Below are positions 54,111 to 61,441 of a stretch of DNA of 64,000 nt, piece by piece (position 1 is the first letter of the stretch; every line of letters starts with the position of its first letter). A program made the position numbers and the translations under genes. This DNA comes from Hyphomicrobiales bacterium (GTDB taxonomy: Bacteria > Pseudomonadota > Alphaproteobacteria > Rhizobiales > OSC116), in the NCBI GenBank assembly GCA_013214705.1, contig JABSRZ010000003.1:837443-901442 (forward strand). The letters are read 5' to 3'. The notes beneath the pieces are model-generated. The model was not told the DNA's origin. It searched no databases and saw only the letters and a program-made list of their open reading frames with translations.

Positions 54111-55193
54111 ATGCTTAACGATCTGCTTACAATGACTGATGAAAATACCAGCGAAAAACGATTTGAACTGATGAACGCCATTGCGGACATGCTTGTCACC
54201 GATGGTAAACGAAAATCTACATCTGAATTAGAATTGTTTAGCGAAGTGTTTATCACCTTGCTTGGCAAACTGGATGAAACCAGCAAAGCGCAAATTTCCC
54301 ATAGATTTGCCACCATAACCAACATTCCCAAGCAATTTGCCACCGCATTGGCCACAGAGTCGGCCGAAATAGCCGCCCCAATGCTAAAAATATCGACAGT
54401 GTTTGACGATGACGATTTAATTAACATTACCAATATCACCACCACAGAGCATCGCATTTGCATTGCCACGCGGGAAAATATAACTACGCCCATTACCGAT
54501 GCTTTGATAGAACATTGTGAGCCGCCGGTGTTTAAAAGCCTAGTGCATAATGACACTGCCCATATTTCGCTCAAAGGTTTCAGTAATATGATTGAGCACA
54601 GCCCAGATGACTGTGCGTTGCTCGATTTATTGCTAAAACGCAAAGACCTGCCAGACGAAATTAAGACATTGCTGCCCCATTTGCCGGATGACATTTACCA
54701 ACAAGTGGCGCGCGTGGCGGATAATCATCAACCAGAAGAGCTTTCGCAATTGATGGATAAAACCCATGACATTGTCGAAGATGAGCAAAAAGCTGAGGCT
54801 CAAATTACCCGCTCTGAGCTTAATGAAGTGAATGAAATTAATAACGGCACATTGAGTTTGGACCAAGCGGTTATACAATTTGCACGAGCCGATGAGCCAC
54901 GCAAATTGGCGCAGGTCATTGCCGAAATAGAGCAATTAAATCAGATGCATTTGGATTATGCTATGCTGCTACAAAATGGCGAACCAATCACCACTTTGTG
55001 CAGATCTATCGACTTATCTGAGGACGCATTTTTGGAAATATGTTATATGCGCGCAACCATGTTGGATTTATCGCCAACGGCGCGCAACCGGATGATTGCA
55101 AATTTCAATAATTTGGATGTGAATACCGCCAAGCGCTCTATTAGACATATGAATTTAAAAAGAATTATTAAATCCGAAACCAACTATGTTTAG
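54111..55193 (+). CDS. DUF2336-domain protein
   Basis: 360 aa, soluble, mostly helical, rich in Leu, Asp and Glu. The pattern of short helical repeats (LLTMTDENTSEKRFELMNAI, LLKRKDLPDEIKTLLPH, LCRSIDLSEDAFLEICYMRA) with a C-terminal MLDLSPTARNRMIANF matches DUF2336, a family confined mainly to alphaproteobacteria and of unknown role. The preceding gap has TATAAT (inside GCATATAATTT), a candidate -10 box. A good terminator follows the stop codon. Confidence 0.82.
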   Translation: MLNDLLTMTDENTSEKRFELMNAIADMLVTDGKRKSTSELELFSEVFITLLGKLDETSKAQISHRFATITNIPKQFATALATESAEIAAPMLKISTVFDDDDLINITNITTTEHRICIATRENITTPITDALIEHCEPPVFKSLVHNDTAHISLKGFSNMIEHSPDDCALLDLLLKRKDLPDEIKTLLPHLPDDIYQQVARVADNHQPEELSQLMDKTHDIVEDEQKAEAQITRSELNEVNEINNGTLSLDQAVIQFARADEPRKLAQVIAEIEQLNQMHLDYAMLLQNGEPITTLCRSIDLSEDAFLEICYMRATMLDLSPTARNRMIANFNNLDVNTAKRSIRHMNLKRIIKSETNYV

Positions 55194-55197
55194 ACCT

Positions 55198-55236
55198 AAA
55201 AGCCCCCCAACCATTTATGTGTTGGAGGGCTTTTTT
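55198..55236 (+). terminator. Rho-independent terminator after the DUF2336 gene
   Basis: GCCCCCCAAC (55202-55211), a 9-base loop, then GTTGGAGGGC (55221-55230) with one C-A mismatch, followed by six T. Four bases with three A before the stem would give a shorter T-run on the other strand, so it could also act on amtB transcripts. Confidence 0.9.
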
Positions 55237-55254
55237 GTCTAGCTAATTTAGAAT

Positions 55255-56595
55255 TTAGATTTTTGAATCATGGGTGAATTCTGGATAAGCATGTAGGCCT
55301 AATTCGGTAATGTCTAGACCGATTTTTTCTTCTTCTTCGCTCACTCTAATGCCGATTGTTTTGTCGAGGATAGTCCAAGCAATAGCAGAAGCGATACAAA
55401 CAAATGCACCCACAGCAACAACACCTAGCGCTTGCACACCGTAAGTGATGCCATCTTCGGCAGCGTGGCTGAACGGTACGATTAATGTGCCCCAAATACC
55501 CGCAATTAGATGGACAGAAATGGCACCAACAACATCGTCGATTTTTAATTTGTCTAGCAATGGAACTGCAAATACAACCAAGACAGAACCGACGGCACCA
55601 ATGATAACAGCCTCGCCGATTGAAGGGGTTAGAGGTTCGGCAGTGATGGCAACAAGGCCAGCTAACGCACCGTTAAGTACCATAGTAAGGTCGACTTTTT
55701 TGTAAAGCAATTGAGTTAGCAATAGCGCAGTCACCGTGCCAGCGGCAGCAGCCATATTGGTATTGGTGAAGATTTTGGCAATCGCAATGGCATCAGCACC
55801 TGAACCAAGCGCCAATTGAGACGCGCCGTTAAAGCCGAACCAACCGAACCAAAGGATGAATGTACCTAATGTCGCTAATGGTAAGTTAGAGCCTTGGAAG
55901 GGCGTTACAACGTTTTTGCCATTAACTGTGCGGTATTTGCCCAACCGAGGGCCAAGAATAAGCGCGCCAACTAAAGCCGCCCAACCGCCAACACTATGCA
56001 CAAGGGTTGAACCGGCAAAATCTGCGAAACCAAGCTGGTCTAACCAACCACCGCCCCATTCCCAAGAACCTACAACTGGGTAGATTACTGCGGTAAGTAC
56101 AGCTGAAAAAATTAGGAATGGGAATAATTTAATGCGCTCGGCCAATGTGCCTGAAACGATTGAAGATGCGGTTGCACAGAAAACCATTTGAAAGAACCAA
56201 TCGGCATAAGCGCCGTAGCCGGCCGAATAATCGCCGGCGGCAATGGCACTTTCATCGGGTGCGAAAATTGCCATTTGGCCAAAAAAGCCTGAGCCAAAGC
56301 CCTCGTTAACGCCGCTATACATCAGGTTATAGCCAACCAGCCAAAACATAATGCCTGAAATGGCATAGAGAGAAATATTTTTGGTACAGATGGTGGCAAC
56401 ATTTTTACTGCGCACCATGCCGGCTTCTAACATTGAGAAACCCGCGGCCATAAACATGACCAAGAAACCGCCGATAAGGAACAATAATGTATTGAACACA
56501 AATGCCGACTCGGCATCTACAGCGGCATGAGCGACTGAGGTTAATGCCAGTGTGCCCACACCCACCATGAGGGGAAATTTAATATATTTTTTCAT
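55255..56595 (-). CDS. amtB: Ammonium transporter AmtB
   Basis: 446 aa with a signal peptide (VGVGTLALTSVAHAAVDAE) and 11 membrane segments. Both twin-His pore residues are visible, in TLVHSVGGWAALVGA and ISVHLIAGIWGTLI, as are FVFNTLLFLIGGFLVMFMAAGF, LAERIKLFPFL and FILWFGWFGFN. It conducts NH3/NH4+ across the inner membrane, and the PII protein encoded 24 bases upstream blocks it under nitrogen sufficiency. The C-terminal tail has the conserved GLDITELGLHAYPEF that contacts GlnK. Confidence 0.97.
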   Translation of the reverse strand: MKKYIKFPLMVGVGTLALTSVAHAAVDAESAFVFNTLLFLIGGFLVMFMAAGFSMLEAGMVRSKNVATICTKNISLYAISGIMFWLVGYNLMYSGVNEGFGSGFFGQMAIFAPDESAIAAGDYSAGYGAYADWFFQMVFCATASSIVSGTLAERIKLFPFLIFSAVLTAVIYPVVGSWEWGGGWLDQLGFADFAGSTLVHSVGGWAALVGALILGPRLGKYRTVNGKNVVTPFQGSNLPLATLGTFILWFGWFGFNGASQLALGSGADAIAIAKIFTNTNMAAAAGTVTALLLTQLLYKKVDLTMVLNGALAGLVAITAEPLTPSIGEAVIIGAVGSVLVVFAVPLLDKLKIDDVVGAISVHLIAGIWGTLIVPFSHAAEDGITYGVQALGVVAVGAFVCIASAIAWTILDKTIGIRVSEEEEKIGLDITELGLHAYPEFTHDSKI

Positions 56596-56619
56596 CTGTT
56601 TACTCCGTTAGATGAGCGC

Positions 56620-56958
56620 TTAAAGAGCCGCTTGGCCTTTTTCGCTGGTACGAATTCTGATTGTTTGGTTTAAATCTTGGACAAAAATTTTGCCGTCACC
56701 AATTTTTCCAGTGCCTGCAGCGGCAATGATGGTATCGACAATTTTATCGGTAAGTTCAGCCGAAGCGGCAATTTCGATTTTGATTTTTGGAACAAAGACC
56801 ACTTGATATTCTGCGCCACGGTAAATTTCACTATGGCCTTTTTGACGCCCATAACCTTTAACTTCGGTTACGGTCATGCCTTCGACACCAATTTCGACCA
56901 AAGCTTCATGCACTTGAACGAGCTTGTTGGGTTTAACGATTGCAGTAATAAATTGCAC
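56620..56958 (-). CDS. glnK: Nitrogen regulatory protein P-II, GlnK type
   Basis: 112 aa trimeric signal protein. The start is GTG, with GGAG 7 bases upstream; KPNKLVQVHEALVEIGVEGMT and GYGRQKGHSEIYRGAEY are the expected N-terminal blocks and the uridylylation residue is Tyr51 in the T-loop. TGKIGDGKIFV and RIRTSEKGQAAL follow. It senses 2-oxoglutarate, ATP and ADP, and its place directly ahead of amtB is the classic glnK-amtB operon. A sigma-54-like element lies about 105 bases upstream. Confidence 0.97.
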   Translation of the reverse strand: MQFITAIVKPNKLVQVHEALVEIGVEGMTVTEVKGYGRQKGHSEIYRGAEYQVVFVPKIKIEIAASAELTDKIVDTIIAAAGTGKIGDGKIFVQDLNQTIRIRTSEKGQAAL

Positions 56959-57063
56959 TTTTTCACTCCGTTATTGTTTCAGAAATGGTGTAATCGTTAT
57001 GAGAAGTGACAGGGTTGTTGCCTCATAATTCCACCGGCTTACATAGATAAGCATTCCTCACCT

Positions 57064-57079
57064 TTCAAGATTGATGCCA
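57064..57079 (-). promoter_or_regulatory. Imperfect sigma-54-like promoter before glnK
   Basis: On the minus strand TGGCAT-CAATC-TTGAA has the GG of the -24 element and the right spacing to a -12 element, but the invariant C of the -12 GC is A. glnK-amtB operons are usually NtrC/sigma-54 controlled, so the position is sensible. The mismatch keeps the call weak. The rest of 56959-57245 shows nothing definite. Confidence 0.28.
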
Positions 57080-57245
57080 ATTGTTTATATTGGCCGCAAC
57101 TCATTGAAATGTTGGAGATTTACAACTTTTTGGCTGGAATCAGTTTGGAACATATGCCTAAATTATAGGCGTTTATTTTTCGATGGGTAAAAAATAGGCG
57201 TTTTAACGCCGGCGAGCCAATTTAAATTTGGGCTAGTGGTTTAAA

Positions 57246-58319
57246 CTAGAAATTTTTAAATTTGTAATAAGCGGTTTTTAGCTTGGGTCTTAAATATTTG
57301 AGATAAGCCGAGCCATATATTTTGCCTTTAAGCGAAAGCGGTAAAATATAGTCGTAACTGGTGGCAAAGGTGTCATTTGTCCATCTCAATTTATAGGCAT
57401 CCTCTGGAGCCAGAAAATCAAACACTTCATATCCCTGGCCAAAGACATATTCTAAATTTAACAACATGATGGCATTGCCGGGGCTGGCTTTTACAAATTC
57501 ATCATTCATCGCCAATAAATAATAGTATATTTTTTTACCGAGGCTGAAAAACACAGTGGATGAAGCCAATTTGCCATCAAATTTTATCATCGAGATGTGG
57601 CACTTAAAATCAGCTGGGTTGCTGGCCAAAAGACGGTTTAGCTTATCTATGTTTTCATCATCGGCAAATAAACGACTGGTCAAACCGCGGCTTTTCAACT
57701 GAGCTGCCTTTAAACCAACCGCCTGTTGCGCCACGTCATAAGTGATGCCAACACCCGTATAATGTTCGTATTCGCATTCATATTCGCGGTAAATTTTACG
57801 CAACCAATAGCGAGTTTTTTTGCTGGTTGTGGCTAAATATTCTTGAAAATCGGTATAATTTGTTAATTCCAGATACGGGGCTTTTTTCTGTTCAATTAAG
57901 GTGCCAAATTTTTGACAATAATCAAATAAATGCGAATCTTGGCGAACGTTATGCAAATGCAGAGCGTCGACATTTTGAGCTTTTAAATTATCCAACGATT
58001 CAGCGACAAAATGCGCAATGGCGGCTTGATCCGCTCCGCCTTTACAGATTATGTCATTATATTGAATATAGGGTTCGCCGGCCATTTCGGCAATGTTAAA
58101 ACCCAAGCTTCTACTGGTCTTAACATGTAGGCATAAAGTGGTTTGGCGGCCATCATCCAATGTTGCTGTCTCTACAAAACAAGTTTGATCTGCTAAAGCC
58201 CGCCCCTGCCCCCAATGGAGTGAAGAAAAAATATTATTTGCTGGGTCAATCTGCAGTTCAGAAGCTAATTTTGACAGCTCTGCCTCGGTTGTCAGTTTGC
58301 GAAATATAGCATCCGCCAT
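57246..58319 (-). CDS. FemAB/CelD-like (BioF2-like) GNAT acyltransferase
   Basis: 357 aa, the full length expected of the family. The central block SKKTRYWLRKIYREYE and the later LFADDENIDKLNRLL, IKFDGKLASSTVFFSLGKKIYYYLLAMND and SPGNAIMLLNLEYVFGQGYEVFDFLAPEDAYKLRWT match the BioF2-like acetyltransferase domain found in CelD/FemAB relatives involved in cell-surface or polysaccharide modification. Substrate unknown; no polysaccharide genes are near. A shorter relative is encoded at 14.6 kb. Confidence 0.82.
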   Translation of the reverse strand: MADAIFRKLTTEAELSKLASELQIDPANNIFSSLHWGQGRALADQTCFVETATLDDGRQTTLCLHVKTSRSLGFNIAEMAGEPYIQYNDIICKGGADQAAIAHFVAESLDNLKAQNVDALHLHNVRQDSHLFDYCQKFGTLIEQKKAPYLELTNYTDFQEYLATTSKKTRYWLRKIYREYECEYEHYTGVGITYDVAQQAVGLKAAQLKSRGLTSRLFADDENIDKLNRLLASNPADFKCHISMIKFDGKLASSTVFFSLGKKIYYYLLAMNDEFVKASPGNAIMLLNLEYVFGQGYEVFDFLAPEDAYKLRWTNDTFATSYDYILPLSLKGKIYGSAYLKYLRPKLKTAYYKFKNF

Positions 58320-58472
58320 TATACGTCCTTTAACTTCTCACCATGATAACTGCTATGAAGTTTGTTGTCGGTTATGCTGCCACGCATTGAGTTCTGCAGC
58401 TAGCCGTAAAGCAAACGCAATAATATTGGGTTAAATTGGCCGAAGGTTGCACATATAATTGTGCTGATTTGG

Positions 58473-58874
58473 TTAAAAAATGCCTTTTTGTCGTTGCAAT
58501 TTGCGGATATAGGCAACAATTTTTTCGACATCTTGTTTAGACACTTGTGTTTGAGCCGGCATATCGCCATATGGCCAATGATGCGCTCTAACGCCATTTA
58601 GGGCGGCCGAATAAAACGCCAGATCGGCATGATGATTTGGTTCATAGACAATGTGTATAAACGGTGGCCCAGCGCCTTCTACGCCCACACCCGCCTCGCC
58701 ATGGCAACCTGCACAATTGGCGCGAAACAATTTTCGACCGTCATTTAACATCGACACATTTGCCTCTGCCGTGTTAACTTGAGCTTTGCTAGCCGGTTGA
58801 TTATCGACATAATAGAACCCGAATGCGAACAGAGCCACAACTGCCAAAGCGCCCAAAAACAATTTCATAACCAT
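58473..58874 (-). CDS. Small class I c-type cytochrome
   Basis: 133 aa with an N-terminal signal or anchor segment (LFLGALAVVALFAFGFYYV). FRANCAGCHGEAGVG holds the CxxCH haem-binding motif and YGDMPAQTQ supplies the probable axial Met; VEKIVAYIRKLQRQKG is the usual C-terminal helix. It acts in periplasmic electron transfer. An AAGGAGA-type site is just upstream of the ATG. No oxidase or dehydrogenase gene is adjacent, so the redox partner is unknown. Confidence 0.92.
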   Translation of the reverse strand: MVMKLFLGALAVVALFAFGFYYVDNQPASKAQVNTAEANVSMLNDGRKLFRANCAGCHGEAGVGVEGAGPPFIHIVYEPNHHADLAFYSAALNGVRAHHWPYGDMPAQTQVSKQDVEKIVAYIRKLQRQKGIF

Positions 58875-58975
58875 CTCCTTATAATTGCCTACAAAGTAAA
58901 GCTTCTTGTGGGAGCAAGGTCAAGCATTGTATGGTGTAACCAACTCGGTTATTCACTATCAATTAGGCCAAAGCC

Positions 58976-59272
58976 ATGAAAATTTCTGAAATGCGTAATT
59001 TGGGTATAGCTTCGGCCGAAAATCTCGCCGATGCCGGCATAGACACACCGGCCCAATTGCAAGAAATGGGGGCGGCCCAAGCTTATTTGGCGCTTAAATT
59101 TTTTGTTGGCAGCCAGGTGACGCTTAACTTTTTATGGGGCATTGAAGGCGCGTTGACCCATAAAGACTGGCGCGACATAACGCCTGAACGCAAGCAAGAG
59201 TTAAAAATTGCCGTTGGCCATTATAAAGGCGGTTACAAAGGCCATGATAAAAAATCTCATAATAAATCTTGA
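58976..59272 (+). CDS. TfoX C-terminal-domain protein
   Basis: 98 aa. MRNLGIASAENLADAGIDTPAQLQEMGAAQAYLAL is the TfoX/Sxy C-terminal helix-hairpin-helix-like domain; the N-terminal TfoX domain is absent, as in many small alphaproteobacterial members. In gammaproteobacteria full TfoX helps CRP drive competence genes; a stand-alone C-terminal domain has no known role. The basic Gly/His/Lys tail (GGYKGHDKKSHNK) is unusual. Confidence 0.83.
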   Translation: MKISEMRNLGIASAENLADAGIDTPAQLQEMGAAQAYLALKFFVGSQVTLNFLWGIEGALTHKDWRDITPERKQELKIAVGHYKGGYKGHDKKSHNKS

Positions 59273-59333
59273 AAAAATCTTGAAAAAACTGTTCGCGCGC
59301 CCATCTTACTAAGGTAACAGCGAAGGAAACCCG

Positions 59334-59786
59334 ATGAATTATGAGACTCAACAAAGTGACAGAAAAAAAACTGACAAAAGCAATTGGCAGCGCACTAACA
59401 TTGGCATGATGGTGATCGCATTTTTGATATTTATGCCATTTGGTTTGGTGCTGCTTGCCATGTTAACTTTGGGCAGAAATATAAACTTGCTTGGCATGTT
59501 TAAAGATTTTTGGCGGCGTATGACCAAGGGTGCAAGTTTTAAACAACCCGATCTATGGGCCAGCGCCACAGATAATTATAAAGCCCAAAATTATAACCAT
59601 GATAACGCGGCGTTTAACCAATATCGCCAGCAACGCGATGCAAATTTTGATGAAACTGACAAAGCGGCTTTTGCCAAAATGGCCGAAGAAGAAAAAGCTT
59701 TTAATGAATATCAGGGGTTTAAACAAGCCGCTGAAGAAAAAGCCAAATTCGCCCAGTTTAAGGCATGGGAAGAAAACAAAGACTGA
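59334..59786 (+). CDS. Single-TM protein with charged helical tail, DUF2852-like
   Basis: 150 aa. One membrane segment (GMMVIAFLIFMPFGLVLLAML) follows a short basic N-terminus. The C-terminal half is charged and helical, ending EYQGFKQAAEEKAKFAQFKAW. The combination resembles the alphaproteobacterial DUF2852 family (TM near the start, then a FxxFxxxLxxAKxxxEFxxF-like helix), but I am only moderately sure. Function unknown. Confidence 0.68.
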   Translation: MNYETQQSDRKKTDKSNWQRTNIGMMVIAFLIFMPFGLVLLAMLTLGRNINLLGMFKDFWRRMTKGASFKQPDLWASATDNYKAQNYNHDNAAFNQYRQQRDANFDETDKAAFAKMAEEEKAFNEYQGFKQAAEEKAKFAQFKAWEENKD

Positions 59787-60383
59787 GCTAGCTGTTACCT
59801 CTCCTATCCACACAACGTGCCGCCCAGTGAGCGCGAAAGCGGCCGTTCGAAGCCGCTGCCAACTAACGCGCGGAGGCTAGCGAGCGCAGCGAACGCACGC
59901 AAGTGTCAACAGCCCGCCGAAAGGTGGGCGTAAAAATGCAGACTTCCAGAGCACCGGCAGGAGCGCCGCCCATGAGGTTGCTGAAAAGTTGTGAGGTTGA
60001 AAATTTGCGCAGGAGTTTCGGCCGCTGAGCCAGCGGTTGATGTTGTTAAGACATAGAAAGTTAGCGCTCCTGCCGACGCTCTGGAAGTCTGCATTTATAC
60101 GTTCGGGCGGCCTATCGGCCTTCTCACTGTTGGCACTTGCGTGCGTGCTCATATTTTCAATATTCGCACTAGCCTCCGCGCGTTGGCCACATAGTTTGCC
60201 TTGCGGCTTCTGGGCGCACTCGCCGAATCGCAGGGATTCTTGGTGGCATACGGAAACTCAGCACAAACTTTCCGGAAGTCTCCCCGAACCAACTTGTTGG
60301 CGAACTTGGCCATTGAGGCCCGCCCGTTAGGGCGTAGCAAGCTTTCGGAGAAAGCGCACGCAGTGCAAGCATAAAGCTTTTAC
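59787..60383. other. GC-rich non-coding structured block
   Basis: About 600 bases between the one-TM protein and nrdB with no credible gene; short open frames on both strands have no protein-like character. G+C is far above the neighbourhood: I count 36 of 60 in 59881-59940 and again in 60061-60120. It contains the large palindrome listed separately plus perfect small hairpins at 60321-60334 (CGCCC-GTTA-GGGCG), 60341-60355 (GCTTTC-GGA-GAAAGC) and 59839-59856 (GCGGC/GCCGC). The block is bracketed by AGCTGTTACCT (59790-59800) and AGCTTTTACCT (60375-60385), ten of eleven identical, a possible target duplication. Confidence 0.7.
59858..60187. repeat. ~330-bp imperfect palindrome with nested hairpins
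   Basis: Three blocks of the left arm pair with the right arm in register: 59858-59880 with 60169-60187 (19 bp plus a 3-base insert), 59894-59911 with 60128-60145 (one mismatch in 18), and 59936-59966 with 60064-60094 (two adjacent mismatches in 31). Between the second and third blocks each arm carries its own hairpin: GCCCGCC-GAAA-GGTGGGC on the left, with a GNRA-type loop, and GGCC-TATC-GGCC on the right. The centre (59967-60063) contains CCGCTG-AGC-CAGCGG. It could be a non-autonomous mobile element, a repetitive palindrome or a structured RNA. Confidence 0.85.
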
Positions 60384-61373
60384 CTAAAAATCTTCGTCAA
60401 AAGCTATGCTTCTATCGGATGGGCGTTTATATTCTGTTACGCGTTTCTCGAAGAAATTTGACACATTTTCGACGTCTAGGGCGCGCATGAAGTCAAATGG
60501 GTTTTCGGTGTTAAATACGCGGTCAAAGCCAAATAAATCAGCTATTCTATCGGCCACGGCTTCAATATATTTCGACATTAAGCCTTTATTCATGCCAATT
60601 AAGTCGACAGGTAGCGCGTCATCGACAAATTCTTGTTCAAATTCAACGGCTTCTCTGACCATTTCTTCAAACTGAGCTTGGGTGACACTGCTGTCAATGA
60701 GGTCGAGGCTAGACACATCGCTATCGGTTAGGGTGCCAGCTTTAAATTTGTCGTTCAAAGTGTGATACATGAGGGCAGAAAAACTGAAATGCATGCCTTC
60801 ATCACGGGCAATCCAATCATTTGACAACGCCAAACCGGGCATTAAGCCGCGTTTGCGGAAATAATAAATGGCACAGAAGCTACCGGCAAAAAACAGGCCT
60901 TCGACCAAGCCAAAACCAATAAGCCGCACTAGCAAATTATGGTCGCCATTAAGCCATTTGGTAACCCATTGGGCTTTTTTATTGATGCAGGGAATGTTCT
61001 CGATGGCTTCGAAAAGCTTGTCTTTTTCATCTGGATCGGAAACATAGGTTTCTATTTGCAGGGCATAAACTTCGGCATGAATGCTTTCATTTAACATTTG
61101 CATGGTGATGAAGCAGCGCGCCTCGGCAATGAGGATTTCTTTGTAAAAACGTGAGGCTAGATTTTCGTTTATCATGGCTTCGCTATTGGCGAAAAATGCC
61201 AAAACATGATTGATAAAGCGTTTTTCGCCATCATTCAGTTTTTCTAAATCGCGCAAATCTTCGGCGAATGACACTTCTTCGGGCGTCCAAAAAGATTGCA
61301 CGTGAGTTTTATACCGCGCCCAAATTTCTGGATATTGAATGGGAAAGATGGATGAGACGCCTTTGGAGATCAT
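60384..61373 (-). CDS. nrdB: Class I ribonucleotide reductase, beta subunit NrdB
   Basis: 329 aa, metal-radical subunit for deoxyribonucleotide synthesis. QMLNESIHAEVYALQIETY holds Glu, His and the radical Tyr in class Ia spacing; GLVEGLFFAGSFCAIYYF and NDWIARDEGMHFSFSALMYH carry further metal ligands. The C-terminus ends RSIAFDEDF, the tail that docks on NrdA. It lies 68 bases downstream of nrdA on the same strand. The short, NrdF-unlike form resembles the group that includes eukaryotic small subunits. Confidence 0.96.
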   Translation of the reverse strand: MISKGVSSIFPIQYPEIWARYKTHVQSFWTPEEVSFAEDLRDLEKLNDGEKRFINHVLAFFANSEAMINENLASRFYKEILIAEARCFITMQMLNESIHAEVYALQIETYVSDPDEKDKLFEAIENIPCINKKAQWVTKWLNGDHNLLVRLIGFGLVEGLFFAGSFCAIYYFRKRGLMPGLALSNDWIARDEGMHFSFSALMYHTLNDKFKAGTLTDSDVSSLDLIDSSVTQAQFEEMVREAVEFEQEFVDDALPVDLIGMNKGLMSKYIEAVADRIADLFGFDRVFNTENPFDFMRALDVENVSNFFEKRVTEYKRPSDRSIAFDEDF

Positions 61374-61441
61374 TGGCTTGGCCTTCGATTTGATTTAATG
61401 GTTATAGCCGGAGGCAAAGCTCCGGCTTAAGGGATGTCTGC

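Noticed and set aside
59877-60372. Several 60-97-aa frames within the palindromic block
   Set aside because: Frames on both strands mirror each other because of the inverted repeat, and they lack ribosome sites and known domains.
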